A stretch of DNA of 64,000 bases from Zobellia russellii (GCF_018728565.1 NZ_JACSOI010000008.1:62001-126000); one strand, 5' to 3'; numbered from the stretch's first letter, positions 1 through 8,194 are shown. Made by a program: numbers and translations. The notes: generated by a model not told the origin, from the letters alone.

Positions 1-51
1 GTTTCATAATAATTGTATTAATTAGAGAAACAAATGTATGTTAAAATAATT

Positions 52-90
52 AACACCCCATAAATTTTGGGGTGTTATGCTTTATTTTTA
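52..90 (+). terminator. Rho-independent terminator of a gene upstream of the window
   Basis: An 8-bp perfect stem (AACACCCC/GGGGTGTT, 52-59 and 69-76) is followed on the plus strand by a T-rich stretch. It probably ends a plus-strand gene to the left of the window. The remaining 91-293 is AT-rich and shows no gene. Confidence 0.6.
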
Positions 91-293
91 TGTTTATGTG
101 AAATTATACCCCTATTTTTTTGGGGTATCTTAATAAAATTTGTTCAAAATGTATTTTTGATGATATAAAATCAGAGAATCTAATGGAATATTGAAAAAAA
201 TGGATAAAAAATGTCATAAGGTTAGATAATCATAAGTTGATTGCCTAAAACTTTGAACTTTTGATAGGATAGAAAAAGGGTGAATAAAGGCCT

Positions 294-665
294 TTAGACC
301 AATTTTGACAACCAAAGACCTAGTGCAACGGCTAAAATGCCAACAACAACACTAGAAATAAGATAGGTAAAGAAACCTATAAATTCTCCTGAAGTTAAAA
401 GTGAGTGCTTTTCAAAAGCAAAGGTGGAAAATGTAGTAAAACCTCCGCAGAAACCGGTAGCGAACAAAAGTGTCTGGTTAGAGGTTAAATAATTTGTCTT
501 AACAGAAAGACCTAAAATAAGACCTATTAGTAAACAGCCTAGAACGTTTACAATAAAAGTACCTAGAAAGAAATGTTGAAAGTGATTGTTGAGCGATTTT
601 GAAACCAGATAGCGAAGTATGCTACCTATACCACCTCCAAAGAATACAAGTAACAATTGTTTCAT
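294..665 (-). CDS. crcB: Fluoride ion channel CrcB/FluC
   Basis: This 123-residue, four-helix membrane protein is a Fluc-family fluoride exporter, which works as an antiparallel dimer in the inner membrane and protects enzymes from fluoride. The family signatures are all present: GGGIGSILRY at residues 10-19, GTFIVNVLG at 35-43 (pore-lining Asn) and GFCGGFTTFSTF at 71-82 (Na+ site and Phe box). Its length is normal for the family. It appears to be transcribed alone, and I see no fluoride riboswitch in the short upstream region. The call rests on motifs that are specific to this family. Confidence 0.96.
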   Translation of the reverse strand: MKQLLLVFFGGGIGSILRYLVSKSLNNHFQHFFLGTFIVNVLGCLLIGLILGLSVKTNYLTSNQTLLFATGFCGGFTTFSTFAFEKHSLLTSGEFIGFFTYLISSVVVGILAVALGLWLSKLV

Positions 666-720
666 CTGCGCAAATTACGTAAATAATTTGTCAGCTTGGT
701 AATGCTTTTTGTGGATAGTT

Positions 721-900
721 TTAAACGGCTTTCTTAAACTTGGAAGAAAGATTGTTAAGCGTATAAACTTTAGATGATGCGGATTTGGATGCATTCTCTT
801 CCGTCTTTTTTGCTCCATTAGATATTCCACTTAAGCTAAATACCATAAACAAAGCATTTGCCCCGATTAAAACTAAAAGTATTGTGAAGAAAGTCATCAT
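721..900 (-). CDS. Small single-pass membrane protein, 59 aa
   Basis: I do not recognise a named family. The protein starts MMTFFTILLV, has one hydrophobic helix (about residues 3-24) and then a Ser/Lys/Asn-rich tail of about 35 residues that is probably cytoplasmic or periplasmic. A longer reading from a TTG at 930 is possible, but that TTG lies inside a perfect TAATTTTG -7 promoter box (928-935), so the ATG at 900 is the better start. Its first 22 residues resemble those of the 30-residue ORF at 16971-17063, which suggests a family of short membrane peptides. No function can be assigned. Confidence 0.65.
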   Translation of the reverse strand: MMTFFTILLVLIGANALFMVFSLSGISNGAKKTEENASKSASSKVYTLNNLSSKFKKAV

Positions 901-927
901 TTTTTTACCCCTTTGGAATACATAACG

Positions 928-935
928 CAAAATTA
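928..935 (-). promoter_or_regulatory. -7 promoter box (TAATTTTG) for the 59-aa protein
   Basis: The minus strand reads TAATTTTG, a full match to the Bacteroidota TAnnTTTG -7 element. It predicts a transcript beginning near 921 and therefore translation from the ATG at 900. No good -33 TTG is seen at the usual distance. Confidence 0.55.
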
Positions 936-1015
936 CGCTATTTGTTATGTTATACGAGAAGAAATAACTTTTAGTCGTGAAAAGCGGTGTTTTTATCGAG
1001 ACTATAAATATTGTC

Positions 1016-1204
1016 CTAATTTTTAAGGAAATGCTTAATAAAAAGTAGGATTACTACGAAGGATATGAATAAAAGTCCCACCCATTTAACCCCTTTGTAG
1101 TTTTTTGCGTGTAGTTTTTTGTCTTTTTTGTAGGACAAAAAGATAATTACGATAAAACAGATGGCAAAAAGCGCGGCAAAAACGATTTGTCCGGTGGTGA
1201 ACAT
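1016..1204 (-). CDS. Small two-helix membrane protein, 62 aa
   Basis: This is a short protein with two hydrophobic segments (about residues 5-24 and 40-59) separated by a Lys-rich loop (KKDKKLHAKNYKGVK). By the positive-inside rule the loop would face the cytoplasm. I recognise no named domain. It lies divergent from the MazG-like gene and has its own TAATTTTG box just upstream. Proteins of this shape beside the MazG gene are, to my recollection, common in Flavobacteriaceae, but the function is unknown. Confidence 0.65.
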   Translation of the reverse strand: MFTTGQIVFAALFAICFIVIIFLSYKKDKKLHAKNYKGVKWVGLLFISFVVILLFIKHFLKN

Positions 1205-1220
1205 ATTCTTTATTTTTATG

Positions 1221-1228
1221 CAAAATTA
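1221..1228 (-). promoter_or_regulatory. -7 promoter box (TAATTTTG) for the 62-aa protein
   Basis: A perfect TAnnTTTG element on the minus strand lies 17 bases upstream of the ATG at 1204. The surrounding bases (GCGTAATTTTGC) are the same as at the box at 928-935. Confidence 0.5.
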
Positions 1229-1272
1229 CGCTATTATTGGCAGAAACTATTTTTAAATCAATACAACTATAT

Positions 1273-1659
1273 ATGAAAAACAAAATTAGTGCGGTAGCGC
1301 TTTTCCACAACTCGTTTGGGTTGGGGGTCTCAGAAACCATGCGTGCAGATTTAGGGGAAGCCAAGAACCTGCTTAGGTTTAATTTGATGGATGAGGAGAA
1401 TCAAGAATATCTGGAGGCGGCAAGAAATAATGACCTGGTAGAAGTTGCAGATGCCCTTGGTGATATGCTCTACATCTTGTGCGGGACTATTCTTGAGCAC
1501 GGTATGCAACATAAAATAGAAGAAGTGTTCAATGAAATACAACGTAGTAATATGAGTAAATTGGGGCAAGATGGTAAGCCTATCTACCGCGAAGATGGTA
1601 AGGTGTTAAAAGGCCCCAACTATTTTAAACCTAATATTGCGGAAATTTTGGAGAAATAA
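1273..1659 (+). CDS. MazG-like nucleoside triphosphate pyrophosphohydrolase
   Basis: This 128-residue protein belongs to the all-alpha NTP pyrophosphatase superfamily (PRA-PH/MazG-like), which hydrolyses nucleotides to monophosphate and pyrophosphate, often as nucleotide-pool housecleaning. The acidic metal-binding helices are visible: EENQEYLEA followed by EVADALGDMLY, the paired ExxE and ExxD pattern of the fold. The C-terminal region (KLGQDGKPIYREDGKVLKGPNYFKP) is typical of the Bacteroidota branch. I chose the ATG at 1273 (MKNKISAV), because homologues begin with MKNK; a TTG at 1237 would add 12 unsupported residues. The substrate cannot be told from sequence. Confidence 0.85.
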   Translation: MKNKISAVALFHNSFGLGVSETMRADLGEAKNLLRFNLMDEENQEYLEAARNNDLVEVADALGDMLYILCGTILEHGMQHKIEEVFNEIQRSNMSKLGQDGKPIYREDGKVLKGPNYFKPNIAEILEK

Positions 1660-1678
1660 TTCTACGTTTATGAGAATG

Positions 1679-1712
1679 AAAAACGGGTGCTAAATTTAGC
1701 ACCCGTTTTTTT
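1679..1712. terminator. Bidirectional terminator between mazG-like gene and ilvE
   Basis: A perfect palindrome with 14-bp half-arms (AAACGGGTGCTAAA and its complement, 1681-1708) has an A-run before it and a T-run after it. It can end both the plus-strand mazG-like gene and the convergent ilvE. Confidence 0.9.
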
Positions 1713-1755
1713 ATCCTTTATAATAAGATGTTCACTTTATGTAAACGGTCTTATT

Positions 1756-2820
1756 TTAAAGCCCTACTCTCCAACCAAATGGGTCTTCGGCACGGTTGTA
1801 TTGTATATCCGTAATGTCTTTCTTTATTTGAGAAGCAAAACTGTTTTCCAATTCCGGTAAATCATAATCTACACCTCTGTAGCCAAATGCGGAAATTGGT
1901 GAAACTACGGCAGCAGTTCCCGCTCCGAATATTTCTTTAAGTCTTCCGTTCTTGGCGGCTTCAACAACTTCGGCAACTGTTATCTTTCTTACTTCGGTTT
2001 TAATACCTTTTTGTTCTGCCAGCTGCAAAATACTTTTTCGTGTAATACCGTCTAATATACGGTCACTTGTTGGGCCTGTAATTAAAGTGTCGTCAATACG
2101 AACAAAAATGTTCATGGCACCGGCTTCCTCAATATATTCATGATTGTGGTCATCGGTCCAAATAACTTGATTGTATCCTTTTTCAACCGCTAATTGGGTT
2201 GGGTAGAACTGTCCGGCATAATTGCCACCAGTTTTAGCATAACCTACACCTCCGTTCGCGGAACGCGAATATTTTTCTTCAATAAGTACTTTGACTTTTC
2301 CGGAAAAATAGGATCCAGATGGTGCAAGACATATTATAAATTTATAAGCATTTGCAGGAGAAGCGTGAAAACCGTTCCCGGAAGCAAACATAAAAGGTCT
2401 TATGTACATAGAGCTCCCTTCGGTCTGCGGAATCCATTTTTCTTCCAATTCCAATAGCGCCTTTAGGCCTTCCATGAAAAATTCTTCGGGCAATTCCGGA
2501 ATGGCCATACGTTTTGCGGAGATGTTCAATCTTTTAAAGTTCTCCAACGGTCTAAAAAGCCACGTTTTGTTATTATCATCTTTGTAGGCTTTCATTCCTT
2601 CAAAAATAGACTGCCCGTAATGGAAAATTTTTGCAGACGGGTCAAGGCTAATGGGCTGGTAGGGAGTTATTTTTGGAGTTTCCCAAGCACCATTTTTATA
2701 ATCGCAGACCAGCATGTGATCAGTAAATACACTCCCAAAAGCGAGATTGTTGAAATCTACTTGTTCGATCTTTGATTCTTTTACCTTTTCAATGCTGATT
2801 TTTTGCATGGTCGAGTTCAT
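1756..2820 (-). CDS. ilvE: Branched-chain amino acid aminotransferase
   Basis: A fold-type IV PLP aminotransferase that interconverts Leu, Ile and Val with their 2-oxo acids, the last step of their synthesis and the first step of their breakdown. The 354-residue length fits the long (BCAT2-like) form. The PLP lysine is K196 in GVGYAKTGGNYAGQ. Other family marks are SIFEGMKAY, YIRPFMFASG and EEAGAMNIFV. Two in-frame ATGs (2820 and 2808) are possible; the first is listed. The gene stands alone, convergent with the mazG-like gene. Confidence 0.95.
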   Translation of the reverse strand: MNSTMQKISIEKVKESKIEQVDFNNLAFGSVFTDHMLVCDYKNGAWETPKITPYQPISLDPSAKIFHYGQSIFEGMKAYKDDNNKTWLFRPLENFKRLNISAKRMAIPELPEEFFMEGLKALLELEEKWIPQTEGSSMYIRPFMFASGNGFHASPANAYKFIICLAPSGSYFSGKVKVLIEEKYSRSANGGVGYAKTGGNYAGQFYPTQLAVEKGYNQVIWTDDHNHEYIEEAGAMNIFVRIDDTLITGPTSDRILDGITRKSILQLAEQKGIKTEVRKITVAEVVEAAKNGRLKEIFGAGTAAVVSPISAFGYRGVDYDLPELENSFASQIKKDITDIQYNRAEDPFGWRVGL

Positions 2821-2926
2821 AACTTTTTAAATTAAAGGATTAAAATTAACGATTTATCCTTACCTGTTCTTCTTTTTTCGTTGAAAAATGCCCAGTTTTG
2901 CGGTACTTATCTAATTTTTATAGGAA

Positions 2927-3421
2927 ATGCGTGTATTTAACAATTTACTTGCGGTTTTTATGGTGGTTTTGGCCTGTAGTGGGCAAGAAACCAAAGAGAT
3001 AACTTACAATGGCGTCAACTATAAAATGATTGGCGAGAATTTGGAAGCCTCCAATGCATTGACCAGTGCCGAAATGGCCCGAAAATTTAGCGGTATGTCC
3101 GTGCAGGATACATTACACACAAAATTTAAAGCTACGGTAACAGATGTTTGTAAGGTTAAGGGCTGTTGGATGAAGTTGCAATTGAACGACGGACGGGAAA
3201 CTATGGTCCGCTTTAAGGATTATGGCTTTTTTATGCCAAGTGATATTACGGGTAAGGAAGTAATCGTTAATGGTTATGCATATGTAGAGTCTATGAGCGT
3301 AGAGGACCAAAAACATTACGCAAAAGATGGGGGGAAGTCTGAGTCTGAAATCGCAAAAATCAAGGAGCCAAAAAAAACTCTAGGTTTTGAGGCAGATGGT
3401 GTTTTGATAGAAAATAAATAG
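2927..3421 (+). CDS. DUF4920 lipoprotein
   Basis: A 164-residue exported lipoprotein with a signal peptide ending in the lipobox VLAC (Cys17). The mature part is the DUF4920 domain, an OB-like beta fold found mainly in Bacteroidota, with the conserved CKVKGCWM Cys pair near residues 75-82. The biochemical role is not known to me. The stop codon is one base from the TTG start of the next gene, so the two are probably co-transcribed. Confidence 0.85.
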   Translation: MRVFNNLLAVFMVVLACSGQETKEITYNGVNYKMIGENLEASNALTSAEMARKFSGMSVQDTLHTKFKATVTDVCKVKGCWMKLQLNDGRETMVRFKDYGFFMPSDITGKEVIVNGYAYVESMSVEDQKHYAKDGGKSESEIAKIKEPKKTLGFEADGVLIENK

Positions 3422-3422
3422 T

Positions 3423-4082
3423 TTGGAAAGAAAAATTATCACAACGGGCGATGGGTCAAAGACCATTCAGATTTCTGATTGGGACGAACAGTACCATTCA
3501 AAACACGGGGCGGTTCAAGAGGCGTATCACGTTTTTATAAAACATGGTTTATCTCTTTTTTTTGGAAAAAACATACATATTCTTGAAATAGGCTTCGGGA
3601 CGGGACTCAATGCGCTTATTACTCGAATAGAATCAAAGAAAAATCCCACTGAAATTACTTATAGGGGGGTAGAGGCATATCCGGTCTCACCAGAAGAATT
3701 GGAACAACTCAATTATATATCCGAGTTAAAAGCCGAAGAATTCAGGTCGGATTTTGAGAAAATGCATACCGCTCCATGGGAAAATGATGTTCGGATTTCG
3801 GAAAATTTTCTCTTGAAAAAGGAACAGAAGTTTTTTGCGGATATTGATGATGAAAATGTTTTTGACCTGGTTTATTTTGATGCCTTTGGCGCAAGGGTGC
3901 AACCTGAACTTTGGACAGAGGATATTTTTTCCAAGATGTACCGTGCTATGAAAAAAGACGGAGTGTTAGTTACATATGCCGCCAAAGGCAGTGTTAGAAG
4001 GGCAATGTTAGCAGTTGGTTTTGAGGTAGAACGCCTGCCTGGTCCTCCAGGAAAAAGAGAAATGTTAAGGGCTAAAAAGTAA
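3423..4082 (+). CDS. mnmD: MnmD-like tRNA 5-methylaminomethyl-2-thiouridine methyltransferase
   Basis: A 219-residue SAM-dependent methyltransferase of the DUF752/MnmC-N type. Such stand-alone proteins (MnmD) methylate the nm5 side chain of wobble uridine 34 in tRNA; the FAD domain of E. coli MnmC is absent here. The SAM motif is EIGFGTGLNA at 55-64, and VYFDAFGARVQPELW carries the catalytic-site acidic residues. Translation begins at TTG (3423). This is supported by the conserved N-terminus (IITTGDGSKTIQI) and by the one-base gap after the DUF4920 stop. No in-frame ATG preserves that conserved part. Confidence 0.9.
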   Translation: MERKIITTGDGSKTIQISDWDEQYHSKHGAVQEAYHVFIKHGLSLFFGKNIHILEIGFGTGLNALITRIESKKNPTEITYRGVEAYPVSPEELEQLNYISELKAEEFRSDFEKMHTAPWENDVRISENFLLKKEQKFFADIDDENVFDLVYFDAFGARVQPELWTEDIFSKMYRAMKKDGVLVTYAAKGSVRRAMLAVGFEVERLPGPPGKREMLRAKK

Positions 4083-4197
4083 CTGTTTGTACTAATAAAA
4101 GGTTAATTATAAACGGGTTATCGGCATTTCTTAACATATTGGCACGTATTAGTGTTAAATCCGAATTAAATGATAGTCAGCTAGTTTGCAAAAGCTA

Positions 4198-4205
4198 TAC
4201 CTTTG
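4198..4205 (+). promoter_or_regulatory. -7 promoter box (TACCTTTG) for the epimerase gene
   Basis: A perfect TAnnTTTG box ends four bases before the ATG at 4210, which would give an almost leaderless mRNA. No -33 TTG at the usual spacing is seen, so the promoter is only moderately supported. Confidence 0.45.
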
Positions 4206-4209
4206 AATC

Positions 4210-5175
4210 ATGAGAATACTGATTACAGGGGCAACAGGTCTAGTGGGCAGTGCGATTGTGGAGCAATGTCAAAGGAAGGGTATTGCCGTAAATTACCTTA
4301 CTACAAGTAAAAGTAAAATTTCTTCAAAGCCAGAATACAAGGGGTATTATTGGAACCCTGATAAAGGCGAAATTGATTTGGATTGTCTAACTGGGGTTTC
4401 TGCTATTATAAATTTGGCGGGGTCTTCCATTTCTAAAAGATGGACATCTAGCAATAAAAAAAAGATAATATCCAGCAGGGTCAATTCCTTAAGGACTTTA
4501 TATACGGCATTAGAAAAGGTAGATACCAGTAAAATATCATCTTTCGTATCAGCATCTGCAATTGGTAGATACCCAGATTCTTTAAGTAAATTTTATACCG
4601 AAGAAGATACAGAGGTTGATGATAGTTTTTTAGGTGAAGTTGTAGCATTGTGGGAAAATGAAATAGATCGCTTCAATACCTTTGGTTTTAATGTGGCCAA
4701 GGTAAGAATAGGTTTGGTAATGTCATGTAAGGGAGGAGCGCTTCCGGAAATGGCAAAACCAATTAAGAATTATGTGGGAGCTGCATTTGGTAGTGGAGAG
4801 CAGTGGCAGTCTTGGGTTCATATTTCGGATTTGGCAAGAATGTTTTTGTTTGTTGTAGAATATGGTCTGGATGGCGTGTTTAATGGGGTAGGGCCAAACC
4901 CTGTTACCAATAATAAATTGGTAAAAGAGATAGCTAAGGTTCTAGAAAAGCCAGTTATACTTCCTAATATTCCAAGAATGGCTATGAGAATTATTTTGGG
5001 TAAAATGTCTTATCTACTCTTTGCTAGTCAGCGCGTAAGTTGCAAGAAAATAGAGGAAGAGGGGTTCAATTTTATCTATCCCAATGTTTGTGTTGCCCTG
5101 GAAGCTATATATAATAGTAAGGAATGCACTAAAACATCTAACATTAAAGCTTTATCAAAAGAATATATTCCCTAG
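4210..5175 (+). CDS. TIGR01777 family sugar-nucleotide-epimerase-like protein
   Basis: A 321-residue extended short-chain dehydrogenase/reductase of the TIGR01777 (YfcH/SDR39U1) group. The NAD(P)-binding loop GATGLVG is at residues 7-13, NLAGSSISKRW is the family hallmark in the first half, and WVHISDLARMF together with GVFNGVGPNPVTN mark the C-terminal DUF1731 part. The reaction catalysed by this group is not established. The gene ends in its own terminator (5206-5232) before grpE, so it is a separate unit. Confidence 0.9.
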   Translation: MRILITGATGLVGSAIVEQCQRKGIAVNYLTTSKSKISSKPEYKGYYWNPDKGEIDLDCLTGVSAIINLAGSSISKRWTSSNKKKIISSRVNSLRTLYTALEKVDTSKISSFVSASAIGRYPDSLSKFYTEEDTEVDDSFLGEVVALWENEIDRFNTFGFNVAKVRIGLVMSCKGGALPEMAKPIKNYVGAAFGSGEQWQSWVHISDLARMFLFVVEYGLDGVFNGVGPNPVTNNKLVKEIAKVLEKPVILPNIPRMAMRIILGKMSYLLFASQRVSCKKIEEEGFNFIYPNVCVALEAIYNSKECTKTSNIKALSKEYIP

Positions 5176-5205
5176 TAAATTATTTGGGTTATAATAAAGT
5201 ATAGG

Positions 5206-5232
5206 ATACCTGCTTAGGCAGGTATTTTTTTG
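5206..5232 (+). terminator. Terminator of the epimerase gene
   Basis: An 8-bp perfect stem (ATACCTGC/GCAGGTAT) with a TTAG loop is followed by a run of seven T. Confidence 0.9.
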
Positions 5233-5305
5233 CTTTAATATTTAACGGTGTGGTTTGTTGGGGTTGTAGAAACTTTGGAGATATTTTTTTGATTTCTTTT
5301 TTTAG

Positions 5306-5345
5306 TGACATTTTGACATTTTTAAAGAAATGGCAGTACTTTTGC
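5306..5345 (+). promoter_or_regulatory. Heat-shock composite promoter of grpE-dnaJ
   Basis: TGACATTTTGACA (5306-5318) is followed after 13 bases by TGGCAGTACTTTTGC, whose GG (5332) and GC (5344) are 12 bases apart as in sigma-54 -24/-12 promoters. The same bases also contain TACTTTTG (5337-5344), a match to the housekeeping -7 box, with a TTG at 5313-5315 (21-base spacing). Sequence alone cannot tell which sigma factor is used. The same TGAC box and spacing recur upstream of hsp20 (62027-62066). Confidence 0.6.
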
Positions 5346-5378
5346 CAACCTAAAAGCGAGAATTCAAATTGTATCACA

Positions 5379-5924
5379 ATGAGCGATAAACAAAATACAG
5401 AAGACCTTGATCAGGTATTGGATAAAGACCAAGCAGAAACAACGTCTGAAAATAATATAGAGCAAGAAGAACTAAGTGTGGAAGAACAATTAAGAGAGGA
5501 CCTTGCTAAGGAAAAAGATAAATTTCTACGGTTGTTTGCTGAGTTTGAAAACTTCAAGAAACGAACTTCAAAAGAGCGAATGGATTTATTTAAGACCGCT
5601 GGACAGGAAATTATGGTTTCCATGTTGCCTGTTTTAGATGATTTTGAACGCGCTTTAAAAGAGATGGCCAAATCTGAGGATAAAGAGATGTTTAAAGGTG
5701 TAGAACTTATTAGAGTAAAGTTCCGTGAGACTTTAAAATCTAAAGGACTAGAAGAGGTAAGTGCCGAAATAGGCGATGCTTTTGATGCAGATGTGCATGA
5801 GGCTATTACACAAATACCTGCCCCTAACAAAAAACTTAAAGGAAAGATTGTTGATGTGGTTGAGAAAGGGTTTAAGCTTGGTGATAGAATCATTCGTCAC
5901 CCAAAAGTGGTAGTAGGAAACTAA
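5379..5924 (+). CDS. grpE: Nucleotide exchange factor GrpE
   Basis: A 181-residue GrpE, the ADP-releasing co-chaperone of DnaK in the cytoplasm. It has an acidic disordered start, a long coiled coil (about residues 30-90, with FAEFENFKKRTSKER) and the C-terminal beta domain with DAFDADVHEAITQIPAP and the signature KGFKLGDRIIRHPKVVVGN. The reading frame is open back to 5250, but the composite promoter and its expected start site lie inside that extension, so the ATG at 5379 is the start. dnaJ follows nine bases after the stop, forming an operon. Confidence 0.97.
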   Translation: MSDKQNTEDLDQVLDKDQAETTSENNIEQEELSVEEQLREDLAKEKDKFLRLFAEFENFKKRTSKERMDLFKTAGQEIMVSMLPVLDDFERALKEMAKSEDKEMFKGVELIRVKFRETLKSKGLEEVSAEIGDAFDADVHEAITQIPAPNKKLKGKIVDVVEKGFKLGDRIIRHPKVVVGN

Positions 5925-5933
5925 AAAGCAAGG

Positions 5934-7067
5934 ATGAAGGAAGATTATTATGACGTACTTGGCATAAGTAAAAGTGCCAGCGCAGCAGAGATAAAGAAAG
6001 CCTATAGAAAAAAGGCGTTGCAGCATCATCCGGATAAAAATCCGGGAGATACCAAGGCTGAGGAAATGTTCAAAAAGTCTGCGGAAGCATATGAAGTGTT
6101 GAGCGACCCTGACAAAAGAGCACGTTACGATCAGTTTGGGCATGGTGCTTTTGACGGTTCTGGCGGCTTTGGAGGCGGCGGAATGAATATGGATGATATC
6201 TTCAGCCAATTTGGAGACATTTTCGGTAGCGCTTTTGGCGGTGGCGGAGGTGGTTTTGGCGGTTTTGGCGGCGGCGGCTTTGGTGGCGGTGGTCAACGTA
6301 GGGTTAAAGGAAGTAACCTTCGCATCCGTGTAAAGTTAACGCTTGAGGAAGTTGCCAACGGCGTAGAGAAAAAAATAAAGGTTAAAAGAAAAATCCAGGC
6401 AAGTGGTGTAACCTATAAAACATGTGCAACATGTGGTGGTAGGGGACAGGTTACCAAAATCACCAATACAATTCTTGGACGTATGCAGACTGCAGCTACT
6501 TGTAGCACATGTGGTGGTAGCGGTCAGGTTTTGGATAAAAAGCCTAGTGATGCAGATGCACAAGGGCTTAAGGTAGCAGAGGAAACCGTATCAATAAATA
6601 TTCCTGCAGGGGTTGAGGAGGGTATGCAGTTAAAGGTGCCCAATAAGGGTAACGATGCTCCGGGCAATGGCGTTCCAGGAGATTTGTTGGTAGCTATTGA
6701 AACCGTAGATCATGAGACTTTAAAGCGCGAGGGAGACAACCTTCACTATGACCTATATATTAGCTTTTCAGAAGCCGTTTTAGGTACGTCCAAAGAAATT
6801 GATGCCGTTGGTGGAAAGGTGCGTATAAAATTAGAGTCAGGTATCCAGTCCGGTAAAATATTACGTTTAAGAGGTAAGGGTATCTCTAGTATTAATGGTT
6901 ACGGTAGTGGTGATTTATTGGTTCATGTTAACGTTTGGACTCCAAAAGAGTTGAACAAAGAGCAAAAAGAGTTCTTTGAACGAATGCAGAACAATGAAAA
7001 CTTTTTGCCAAAACCTGAGAAATCTGACAAATCTTTCTTTGAAAAAGTAAAAGATATGTTCTCATAA
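5934..7067 (+). CDS. dnaJ: Chaperone DnaJ (Hsp40) with a reduced zinc domain
   Basis: A 377-residue type I-like DnaJ that stimulates DnaK ATPase activity and delivers substrates. It has a J domain (1-70, HPD at 32-34), a very glycine-rich G/F linker (about 71-121), a zinc domain, and the two C-terminal substrate-binding beta domains. Only two CxxCxGxG repeats are present (CATCGGRG 164-171, CSTCGGSG 190-197) instead of the usual four. Their spacing matches repeats 2 and 3, so zinc site II would remain and site I would be lost. From memory this is typical for Flavobacteriaceae, not a local defect. It is the second gene of the grpE operon and ends before a strong terminator. Confidence 0.97.
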   Translation: MKEDYYDVLGISKSASAAEIKKAYRKKALQHHPDKNPGDTKAEEMFKKSAEAYEVLSDPDKRARYDQFGHGAFDGSGGFGGGGMNMDDIFSQFGDIFGSAFGGGGGGFGGFGGGGFGGGGQRRVKGSNLRIRVKLTLEEVANGVEKKIKVKRKIQASGVTYKTCATCGGRGQVTKITNTILGRMQTAATCSTCGGSGQVLDKKPSDADAQGLKVAEETVSINIPAGVEEGMQLKVPNKGNDAPGNGVPGDLLVAIETVDHETLKREGDNLHYDLYISFSEAVLGTSKEIDAVGGKVRIKLESGIQSGKILRLRGKGISSINGYGSGDLLVHVNVWTPKELNKEQKEFFERMQNNENFLPKPEKSDKSFFEKVKDMFS

Positions 7068-7157
7068 TTCATATGAATTGCGTTTTAAATAAAAAACGTA
7101 TATTTGATTTAATATTGGTATTCCAATATTGATTTTCTTTTTCATAGCAATTTTTTT

Positions 7158-7193
7158 CCCATCCTTATTTGCTTAAGGGTGGGTTTTGTTTTT
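7158..7193 (+). terminator. Terminator of grpE-dnaJ
   Basis: A 10-bp stem (CCCATCCTTA with TAAGGGTGGG, one G-T pair) is followed by TTTTGTTTTT. Confidence 0.85.
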
Positions 7194-7230
7194 AGGAATA
7201 TATTGGCAATGTCTTGTGAGGACAAAAAAC

Positions 7231-7238
7231 TATCTTTG
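7231..7238 (+). promoter_or_regulatory. -7 promoter box (TATCTTTG) for the ABC exporter run
   Basis: A perfect TAnnTTTG box lies 14 bases before the ATG at 7253. No TTG stands at the ideal distance; the nearest are 14 and 25 bases upstream. Confidence 0.45.
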
Positions 7239-7252
7239 ACAAAATTGCTTAC

Positions 7253-8194
7253 ATGGATAATATTTTGGTCACTAAAGAGGTCACCAAACAATTTGGGGAA
7301 TATACCGCTCTAAATAATGTATCGTTAGAGATTCCCAAAAATAGTATTTACGGACTCCTAGGTCCAAACGGTGCTGGGAAGACTACCCTTATTCGTATTA
7401 TAAATCAGATTACGTATCCGGACAGTGGTGAGGTTTTGTTTGATGGGAAACCCTTAAAGGCGGAACACGTAGCACAAATAGGATATCTGCCGGAAGAGCG
7501 GGGTCTTTACAAGAGCATGAAAGTGGGCGAGCAAGCACTCTACTTGGCACAATTAAAAGGCTTATCTAAAGCTGAAGCTAAAAAAAGACTTAAATTTTGG
7601 TTTGAGCGTTTAGAAATTGGGGATTGGTGGAACAAAAAAATCCAGGAACTTTCTAAAGGTATGGCTCAAAAGATACAGTTTATTGTAACCGTATTACATG
7701 AACCCAAATTATTGATTTTTGACGAGCCCTTTAGTGGGTTTGATCCTATTAATGCCAATATTATAAAGGATGAAATTCTTAAGTTGAAGGAGAAGGGTAC
7801 ATCAATTATTTTTTCTACGCATAGGATGGAATCTGTAGAGGAACTTTGCGAGTACATTGCACTGATTCATCGTTCCGAAAAAATATTGGACGGTAAGCTA
7901 TCGGACATTAAAAAAGCATATAAAAACAATGTTTTTAAAGTGGGCTTACAGACCCAGCATGCAGATATGCTCTTAAAAGAGCTAACGGATAAATTTACCA
8001 TTAACACCTCCCAATTTGACGCCGAAGAAAATCAGTTGGATCTTACACTGCAATTACCCACTAATGATTCTCGTGAGGTGCTCACCTATTTATCGTCCAA
8101 AGCAAACATCAATCACTTTGTAGAGACCATTCCGTCTACAAGCGAAATTTTTATACAAACCGTACAAAGCAAAAGTAAAGGTCTAAATGAATAA
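7253..8194 (+). CDS. ABC-2 type exporter ATP-binding protein (NatA-like)
   Basis: A 313-residue ABC ATPase with Walker A GPNGAGKT (37-44), signature LSKGMAQK (133-140), Walker B LLIFDEP (153-159) and a C-terminal extension of about 80 residues as in NatA-like proteins (DUF4162 region). It powers the permease encoded next, whose start overlaps this gene by eight bases. NatAB in Bacillus exports sodium, but the substrate here is unknown. It is the first gene of a same-strand run that reaches 12497. Confidence 0.9.
   Translation: MDNILVTKEVTKQFGEYTALNNVSLEIPKNSIYGLLGPNGAGKTTLIRIINQITYPDSGEVLFDGKPLKAEHVAQIGYLPEERGLYKSMKVGEQALYLAQLKGLSKAEAKKRLKFWFERLEIGDWWNKKIQELSKGMAQKIQFIVTVLHEPKLLIFDEPFSGFDPINANIIKDEILKLKEKGTSIIFSTHRMESVEELCEYIALIHRSEKILDGKLSDIKKAYKNNVFKVGLQTQHADMLLKELTDKFTINTSQFDAEENQLDLTLQLPTNDSREVLTYLSSKANINHFVETIPSTSEIFIQTVQSKSKGLNE

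Noticed and set aside
666-720. Possible fluoride riboswitch before crcB
   Set aside because: The short upstream region has none of the conserved bases or pseudoknot pattern of that riboswitch.
4150-4166. TTGGCACG-like -24 element before the epimerase gene
   Set aside because: No -12 GC is found at the needed distance.
5748-6296. A 182-residue minus-strand ORF opposite grpE-dnaJ
   Set aside because: It lies antisense to the glycine-rich linker of dnaJ, has low-complexity composition and no start region of its own; it is a shadow.
6150-6300. Short GGTGGCGG-like repeats
   Set aside because: They encode the Gly/Phe linker of DnaJ and are not a DNA repeat element.
7203-7218. Sigma-54-like site (TTGGCAATGTCTTGTG) before the ABC exporter
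   Set aside because: The distance between GG and the downstream G is one base off the required 12, and a better housekeeping -7 box follows.
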